From the NCBI GenBank assembly GCA_009602725.1, contig WELB01000196.1:245354-257183 (forward strand): a stretch of 11,830 nucleotides of DNA. The letters are read 5' to 3'. Both the position numbers and the translations under genes were made by a program. Of the stretch, positions 7,808-11,830 are shown one piece after another. Below the pieces are notes generated by a model. The model worked only from the letters and a program-made list of their open reading frames with translations, was not told the DNA's origin and ran no database searches. Source of the stretch: Spirogloea muscicola (taxonomy: Eukaryota; Streptophyta; Zygnematophyceae; Spirogloeales; Spirogloeaceae). How positions within the stretch are numbered: position 1 is the first letter of the stretch; every line of letters starts with the position of its first letter.

Positions 7808-8425
7808 TCAATTCCGAGAGTCGGGAAACACATCCGCAAACTCTTTCAGCAGCTGATCAAGAACCCCGCCATGTGAATTTGCAGCATTCACACACAAGTC
7901 AGGCTTAGACTCGTCTTTTAACGCCACCATCACAAGAAATGCCATCTGGACAGTGCTCTTGTGAATCAATCGCTTCATCTGCATGGCGGATAGCAGAATG
8001 GAAGCCCCTGCCGCCAGCGGCGGTGCACAGGGAAGCTGCTTGCAAAGGACAAAGCGCCGTGCGCCACGTTGTACCGTGCAAGTATGGCGTTTAAAAACAA
8101 GGCATGCTGATGTGGCGCAAAGCCAATCATCTCCCAATATCACATCAAAGGCGACAGTCAACGCAATGGCATAACAAGGCACCTCGGCTTTGTATTGCTG
8201 GATGCGAATGGGAACCTTGCACAGGCCCAACACAGCGGTTGGGTGACCATCGGCCAATGTCACTCTAGGCAGGCCATCTGCTTGCAAATGCAAGCCAGCG
8301 GAGCACACCAAATCCCTTTTGACGAAAGACACTGAGGCCCCTGTGTCTATGAGGATGCTCGCTGCTGCCGCAGCAACCAGATCATCCGCGGGAAGACGAG
8401 TTCTTCCCGTTGGCCATCGACACAC
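7808..8425 (-). pseudogene. Ty3/gypsy-like retrotransposon remnant: aspartic protease and pre-RT linker
   Basis: The minus-strand frame holds ILIDTGASVSFV with the catalytic DTGAS (D27 at about 8347), then VILGDDWL some 65-70 residues later, the two hallmark motifs of retropepsin-like proteases in Ty3/gypsy Pol. It ends in LLKEFADVFPD, the phrase that normally leads into the reverse transcriptase, and then stops (TGA) at the boundary with repeat sequence. Gag, reverse transcriptase, RNase H and integrase are absent and no LTR was found, so this is a fragment. The 205-codon frame is intact, suggesting either recent truncation or slow decay. The 5' join with the other retroelement lies near 8385-8425. 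Confidence 0.8.
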
Positions 8426-8830
8426 ATGGGGCGCTGGGCGCTCGGTGGCTCGAGCTGCTCACCCAGCTCGCCCGCCACACCATCGCCCGGCGCTTCCATG
8501 GGGAGCCGGTTGACTTCCCTGCAGCCGGGTCGCTGGCGCAAGTGTATCGAATGCGCCTGGCCGTCTCGCTGCAGAGGTCCATGGCCCGGGCGCTGCACCT
8601 TCGTGCCGGCAGAGCCCTCGCTGCTGCCTCTGGCTCTGGCCAGGGGACCCACTTCCAGGAGCCCAGCATCTCTGATCTGCGGCTGCTTAGCAGGGGTTAC
8701 TGAGTGTCTCGTAGCAGCTTTGTTTCTGTTACTTAGCGCTTCCCCTGGCCCCCTTCTCGTACTCTGTTCATTCTTTTTCGGGCTGGTTGTTCCAGCCCCT
8801 ATTCTCAATGGGCGAGCACTTTCTTCTTTC
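8395..8830 (+). mobile_element. 5'-truncated non-LTR-like retroelement copy with 3' tail
   Basis: The plus frame reads FFPLAIDTHGALGARWLELL, then AAGSLAQVYRMRLAVSLQ, then RSMARALHLRAG and SDLRLLSRGY before TGA at 8701. A phrase of the form F-P-LA-E/DT-GALG followed by a helical RxRLxVxLQRxxAxxL is typical of the C-terminal end of reverse-transcriptase ORFs of LINE-like elements in algae. This assignment is from memory of the pattern, not a search. The stop is followed by about 115 nt of tail: TTAGCGCTTCCCCTGGC, TTCATTCTTTTT, the hairpin at 8780-8798 and TCTCAATGGGCGAGC. The copy is truncated at the gypsy-like fragment. Confidence 0.6.
8780..8798 (+). repeat. Tail hairpin, copy 2
   Basis: GGGCTGG, loop TTGTT, CCAGCCC. 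The stem is identical to copies 1 and 3 while the loop differs, as expected if base pairing is what is conserved. Confidence 0.85.
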
Positions 8831-8844
8831 AATTCATGCGCCCC

Positions 8845-8989
8845 GCGCGCCTTCTCTCTTTCTCTCTTAGCGCTTCCTCTGGCTTCCTCTGGCCCCCTTA
8901 TCGTTCTTTGTTCATTCTTTTTTGGGCTGGCTTGTCCAGCCCCTATCCTCAATGGGCGAGCCCTTTCAATATCCTCAATGGGCGAGCCC
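8845..8989 (+). mobile_element. Tail-only retroelement copy with a duplicated 3' tip
   Basis: This block carries TTAGCGCTTCCTCTGGC, TTCATTCTTTTTT, the hairpin GGGCTGG-CTTGT-CCAGCCC at 8924-8942, and then ATCCTCAATGGGCGAGCCC twice (8945-8963 and 8971-8989), a 26-bp period. The second tip may be another minimal insertion. Confidence 0.7.
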
Positions 8990-9015
8990 CCCTTCGTTCT
9001 TGTTCGGCGCTCGGT

Positions 9016-9040
9016 GGCTCCAGCTCCAGCTCCAGCTCCT
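9016..9040 (+). repeat. (CAGCTC)n microsatellite
   Basis: About three to four CAGCTC units occur within the second retroelement copy, probably grown by slippage from the GGCTCGAGCTGCTC seen in the first copy. Confidence 0.75.
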
Positions 9041-9112
9041 GCCCCCGGCTCTTGCGAGGCGTGGGTGTCCCGACGTCATCACGGGGAGCAGGCTGACACC
9101 AACGCGGCAGGC

Positions 9113-9158
9113 TCTCTCGCCCCAATCCTCAATGGGCGAGCCCTTTCTTCTCTCGCCC
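9113..9158 (+). mobile_element. 26-bp retroelement tail tip flanked by perfect 10-bp target-site duplication
   Basis: TCTCTCGCCC occurs at 9113-9122 and 9149-9158. Between them, 9123-9148 reads CAATCCTCAATGGGCGAGCC followed by CTTTCT, the extreme 3' tip of the tail seen at 8945-8963. Removing insert and one repeat restores GCAGGCTCTCTCGCCCAGGT, which encodes AGSLAQ as in the sister copies. Confidence 0.8.
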
Positions 9159-9268
9159 AGGTGCATCGCATGCGCCTGCCTGTACCGCTGCAGCGGTCCA
9201 TGGCACATGATTTATTAGTGCGTGCCGGCCTCTGGCTCGGGCCAGGAGAAGGCTCGCGGGGTGCATGA

Positions 9269-9640
9269 AATGAATGGAAGGCCAATGCAAGCCAATACAT
9301 TGTGGAGGCAAAGTCTAGTGCAAACTAAAACAAGGCCACATGATACCTAAAGTAAGGCGCCTAGGGTGACATCAGTACCCACGGGTGAGCACAAACAAAT
9401 CTGACAAGCTAACTTGGGGAGCTGGAGCGCCGCCACGAAAGCCGGAGGCCTGACTTAGAGCGCGTCCGGCCAGGGGAAAAATGGCTTCCAGATGGACAGC
9501 AGCGGGCCAGTGGACCCGCTACTTCGGAACTAGTGTCTTTGACCAGTAGAGGTTGTTGAGCACCCAGTGGCCACTTGAGTCGCTCTGTGCTTTGACATTT
9601 ATCTGGCCCCATCGGACTATCTTCACCCCTATTCTGGGCC
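9269..9640. other. No gene recognised
   Basis: This 370-bp stretch has less extreme base composition than its neighbours. I see no conserved peptide, no clear repeat unit and no RNA gene. Open frames on the minus strand here encode low-complexity Pro/Ser/Arg sequence with no family resemblance. Confidence 0.5.
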
Positions 9641-9652
9641 AGCCAATCCCAG

Positions 9653-9690
9653 CCATCAAGTGGCTCTCCCATTGGGGAGCCACTTGATGG
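9653..9690. repeat. Perfect 14-bp inverted repeat with 10-nt loop
   Basis: CCATCAAGTGGCTC (9653-9666) is the exact reverse complement of GAGCCACTTGATGG (9677-9690). The loop TCCCATTGGG itself resembles the CCCAATGGGAGAGC form of the retroelement tip. It borders a minus-oriented tail hairpin at 9697-9716. Confidence 0.9.
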
Positions 9691-10545
9691 GGGCAAGGGC
9701 TGTGACAAGCCAGCCCGAAAAGGACTGACAAACGTTCGAAGGGGCCAAATGACGGAGGGGCCTGAAGCGCTTAGCAGCTACGAAGGGGCCTGAAGATGCT
9801 GTCAGAGCGGGCGGAGGTTGGACCACTCAGTAGTTACGAGTGAGGAGCCTCAAGTCCAACAGACTAGCTGCCGGAGCCATCGCCCTCCACTGGAAGAGTC
9901 TTTCATTCTTTCTTCTTTCCGCACGGCCATTGTTGCATCAGTGCTGGGAGAGAAAGTGGCCTCCCAAAGGGGCGAAGGCTCAGCCAGCCCGACACTTGAC
10001 AAGGTCTGAAGGGGCCGTAAAGTGCTCTCAAAGCATTCTCGGGAGAGAAGGACCTGCTTTCAGTGGGCGATGGCTGTGAGAGAAAGCTGTGAGTGTAGTA
10101 GGCTCGTTCAAAGAGAGGAAGACTCTTCCAATAGTGGGCGATGGCTGTGATTGGCCAGCCCAGAAAGTCTGTAAGGGGCCAGATAAGCGCTAAAGCACAC
10201 AGGTAAGGAGACGAGGGGCTGTGAAAAGCCAGCCCGCAAATAGTGGGCGAGGTCTTTCCTTCTATTGTCCATTCTTTTTGGGCCGGCTTTGCCAGCCCCT
10301 CTTCTCTATGGGCGAGCAATTCTCTTTCTGAAGGGGCCCGGAATCAAGAAGTGAGCTCTTTCTAAAGGGCGAGGGCTGTGAAAAAGCCAGCCCGAAACTA
10401 ATGGACAAGGTCTGAAGGGCCGAAAGTCGCTAGAAGCACACAGTTATGCAAGAGACTACAACAGATGGGAGCTTCGTAAACCCGACTTAGGAGCCGCAAG
10501 TTGGAGTAGCTTGCAGCAAGTATATGAAGTTTTCAGTAGTTATGG
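9691..10545 (-). mobile_element. Several minus-oriented retroelement tails
   Basis: Reverse-complement versions of the tail hairpin occur at 9697-9716, 10143-10161, 10216-10235 and 10373-10393 (GGGCTGTGAxxAGCCAGCCC forms), each accompanied by GGGCGAG or GGGCGATGG and followed by AAGGGGCC and GCGCT blocks. They look like successive insertions or degenerate tandem copies. A plus-oriented hairpin (10280-10298, GGGCCGGCTTTGCCAGCCC, one mismatch) sits among them and faces the one at 10216-10235. Confidence 0.6.
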
Positions 10546-11051
10546 TTTAGCAGCCACAAGTCGAGAAGACTTTCCGCAGGAAGAGCTGTAAAGCGATCTC
10601 ATGCTCATGCATTGCACTCGCGGGAAGGCTGCGCTCGGATGTTGCTTCTGGGCTTCGTCGGGGTAAGTCGACTCCACCTGCAGATTACTCCGACTTGCGG
10701 CTGCTGACATGAGGTTCTAAGCGCCCAGTCGCTGTGGGCACTTCCAAGGCTGTGTGCTTTTAGCACCTTCCGATCCTTCGAACATTGTCCAGAAATTTCT
10801 GGTCTGCCATTACAGCCCTCGCCCCTTTTGAAAGAGCGACTTCCTTTCTGAAAAGCCAGCCCACCATACGTCGAACAAAGAGAAGGAACCCCCAGGCCGG
10901 AGTGGTATTCAGGCTCTGAATGGCCAGCCCAGGGAAAACGGACAAGTTCTAAAGTACGGAAAGGCGCCGAGATTGCACAGCTATGCAAGAGACCACGGCG
11001 AATGGGAGCTTAGTAACCGCGAATCAGCAGCCGCAAGTCGGAGTAGCTGGA
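10431..11051 (-). repeat. About 80-bp direct repeat, two minus-oriented copies
   Basis: Segments 10431-10511 and 10971-11051 share, in order, CACAG, TATGCAAGAGAC, ATGGGAGCTT, GAGCCGCAAG or CAGCCGCAAG, and GGAGTAGCT. On the minus strand both would read YSxLRLL followed by the same downstream tail. They are probably two copies of the same retroelement 3' region. Confidence 0.7.
10600..10725 (+). mobile_element. Short plus-oriented retroelement fragment
   Basis: GCATTGCACTCGCGGG, GTTGCTTCTGGGC and ACTCCGACTTGCGGCTGCTGA match, in order and orientation, the reverse complement of the minus copy at 11010-11130. It has no open frame of its own and is a decayed piece. Confidence 0.6.
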
Positions 11052-11240
11052 AAAGTGGCACCACAACAGACCCAGAAGCAGCAGCCATACCACAGCCTGC
11101 CCGCAAGCGCACTGCATGAGCCTGGGACCATAGAAGGATATGGATAGCCGCATGCGGAACACCTGGGCAAGCGACCCGGCAGCGCCGAAGCCGGGCAGCT
11201 CACTCGGTGACCTGCCGACGATCGATGGCCTGCCGAGCAA
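10860..11240 (-). mobile_element. Minus-oriented retroelement copy with coding end and tail
   Basis: The minus frame at 11240-11010 contains LPGFGAAGSLAQVFRMRLS, LLLLGLLW and YSDLRLLIRGY, parallel to AAGSLAQVYRMRL and SDLRLLSRGY of the copy at 8395-8700. After the stop the minus strand continues with the shared tail blocks and two GGGCTGGC motifs (about 10929-10924 and 10861-10854). Its 5' end faces the plus copy at 11269. Confidence 0.6.
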
Positions 11241-11319
11241 GCTGCTGCAGAAGGTCCAGCCAGGGGAGCTGCCCCGGCTTCAACGCTGCCGGCTCGCTTG
11301 CGCAGGTCTTCCGCATGCG
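11150..11319. repeat. About 50-bp inverted repeat, 70-bp loop (two retroelement copies head to head)
   Basis: The left arm 11150-11198, reversed and complemented, matches the right arm 11269-11319 at about 45 of 52 aligned positions, both encoding AAGSLAQVFRMRL outward. Weaker similarity extends each arm to roughly 130 bp. A transcript across it could fold into a long hairpin. Confidence 0.8.
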
Positions 11320-11420
11320 ACTGTCAGTCTCTTTCCGGCGCTCCCTGGCTCACGCAGTCCACTCGCGAGCAGGCTGCGCCATGGCTGCTGCATCGCCACT
11401 TCCTGCGGCTACGGCAAGTG
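11269..11420 (+). mobile_element. Plus-oriented retroelement coding-end fragment
   Basis: The frame reads PGFNAAGSLAQVFRMRLS, then VSFRRSLAHAVHSRAG. It shares the AAGSLAQV-RMRL core and the following RS-A-A-H-RAG spacing with the copies at 8515, 9105 and 11240 (minus). No tail follows it; sequence after about 11420 is different. Confidence 0.6.
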
Positions 11421-11708
11421 GCCACCACGAGCACGAGTGGGTGCCCGATGACGGGAATGGTCGCGGCCGCACGTCCGCAGCAGAGCGAGCAGCTCGAAGG
11501 TGGCGGAGTGGCCAGGCGGCCTCCTGCTCGCGCTCGAGAAGATGCAAGATGCCGTGTGGGATGCCCGTGGGAGGCTGGGCTGGGCCACGATGCTGAGCAG
11601 GCCCTCCATCGCTCAGGAGGCGAGCCGTGCCCCCGGCGCGGGGGGGACCGGGCAGCCATGGCGGGTGCCGGCGCGGGCGCCGCCGCCGCCGCGGCGCGCC
11701 TGCGGCCG
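11421..11708. other. GC-rich, coding-like sequence, unidentified
   Basis: Frames are open on both strands. The plus frame KVAEWPGGLLLALEKMQDAV (about 11499-11558) and the minus frame GILHLLEREQEAAWPLRHLR over the same bases both look helix-forming, and neither matches a family I recognise. It could be an exon of a gene continuing to the right. No splice sites could be assigned with confidence. Confidence 0.3.

Positions 11709-11830
<122 letters not shown>

Larger units (their letters stand above)
9005..9268 (+). mobile_element. Second 5'-truncated retroelement copy, interrupted by a 26-bp insertion
   Basis: The copy begins with the same GCGCTCGGTGGCTC as the first one (GARWL) and continues to AAGSLA, QVHRMRLPVPLQRSMA and VRAG. 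Between SLA and QVHRMR sits a 26-bp insert with a flanking 10-bp duplication (9113-9158), adding exactly 12 codons. A CAGCTC microsatellite lies at 9016-9040, replacing part of the LELLTQL region. No hairpin tail follows directly after 9268. Confidence 0.6.
7546..11420. repeat. Nested repeat cluster of one retroelement family
   Basis: Shared blocks recur in both orientations: a coding-like block (AAGSLAQVxRMRL), a CGACTTGCGGCTGCTGA-like block, TTAGCGCTTCCTCTGGC, then TTCATTCTTTTT, the hairpin GGGCTGG/CCAGCCC and a tail ending ATCCTCAATGGGCGAGCCC. Order is preserved within copies, but copies are truncated at their 5' ends and interrupt each other. Plus-orientation copies dominate 7546-9270; minus-orientation tails dominate 9690-11240. 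No intact gene is visible in these 3.9 kb. Confidence 0.8.

Noticed and set aside
8426-9268. A 280-codon plus-strand frame as a host gene
   Set aside because: It reads through several separate repeat copies, including tails and hairpins; the coding-like parts are retroelement pieces and the rest is chance.
7546-11420. CRISPR-like or tandem satellite array
   Set aside because: Repeat spacing is irregular, orientation is mixed, and copies have different lengths; nested insertions explain it better.
11500-11540. Possible tRNA-like start (GTGGCGGAGTGGCCAGGCGG)
   Set aside because: No matching acceptor stem, anticodon arm or T-loop follows.

Overview
The window reads as nuclear DNA of a green alga. 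Three conserved eukaryotic genes are very GC-rich, are cut by many introns of about 80-315 bp, start in strong GCCATGG-like contexts, and encode proteins closest in wording to plant versions. A chlorophyte of the trebouxiophyte type is my inference; the sequence does not prove the lineage. I found no bacterial features, CRISPR array or RNA gene.

Layout. (1) At 1-371, minus strand, is the 5' end of UTP12/WDR3, a WD40 ribosome-biogenesis factor that runs off the left edge. (2) A 355-bp divergent leader (372-726) separates it from AP-4 mu; it holds a short direct repeat and a tandem duplication of the AP-4 mu start region that creates an 11-codon upstream ORF. (3) At 727-2866, plus strand, is a complete AP-4 mu-subunit gene in seven exons (460 aa). 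(4) At 2867-3155 is a convergent intergenic spacer whose candidate polyadenylation signals imply overlapping antisense 3' ends. (5) At 3156-7325, minus strand, is a complete plant-type sucrose synthase gene in thirteen exons (836 aa), with two perfect G-boxes about 80-115 bp upstream of its ATG. (6) From about 7546 to 11420 is a repeat graveyard: a Ty3/gypsy-like protease remnant and several 5'-truncated copies, in both orientations, of one element. That element carries what looks like the C-terminal end of a non-LTR reverse transcriptase ORF followed by a 3' tail with a GGCTGG/CCAGCC hairpin. (7) At 11421-11708 is GC-rich, coding-like but unidentified sequence, then an uninterrupted run of 122 A up to the window edge.

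The three genes do not form a pathway: UTP12 acts in nucleolar 18S rRNA processing, AP-4 mu in trans-Golgi cargo sorting, and sucrose synthase in cytosolic sucrose/UDP-glucose interconversion. The strongest unusual signals are in the repeat region: a 26-bp fragment of the retroelement tail sits between perfect 10-bp direct repeats inside another copy, and two copies face each other to form a long inverted repeat. The retrotransposon reading rests on pattern recognition of the encoded peptides and on the insertion scar, not on a database search. Gene models were built by hand from exon phases and recalled family conservation; no transcript data were available.
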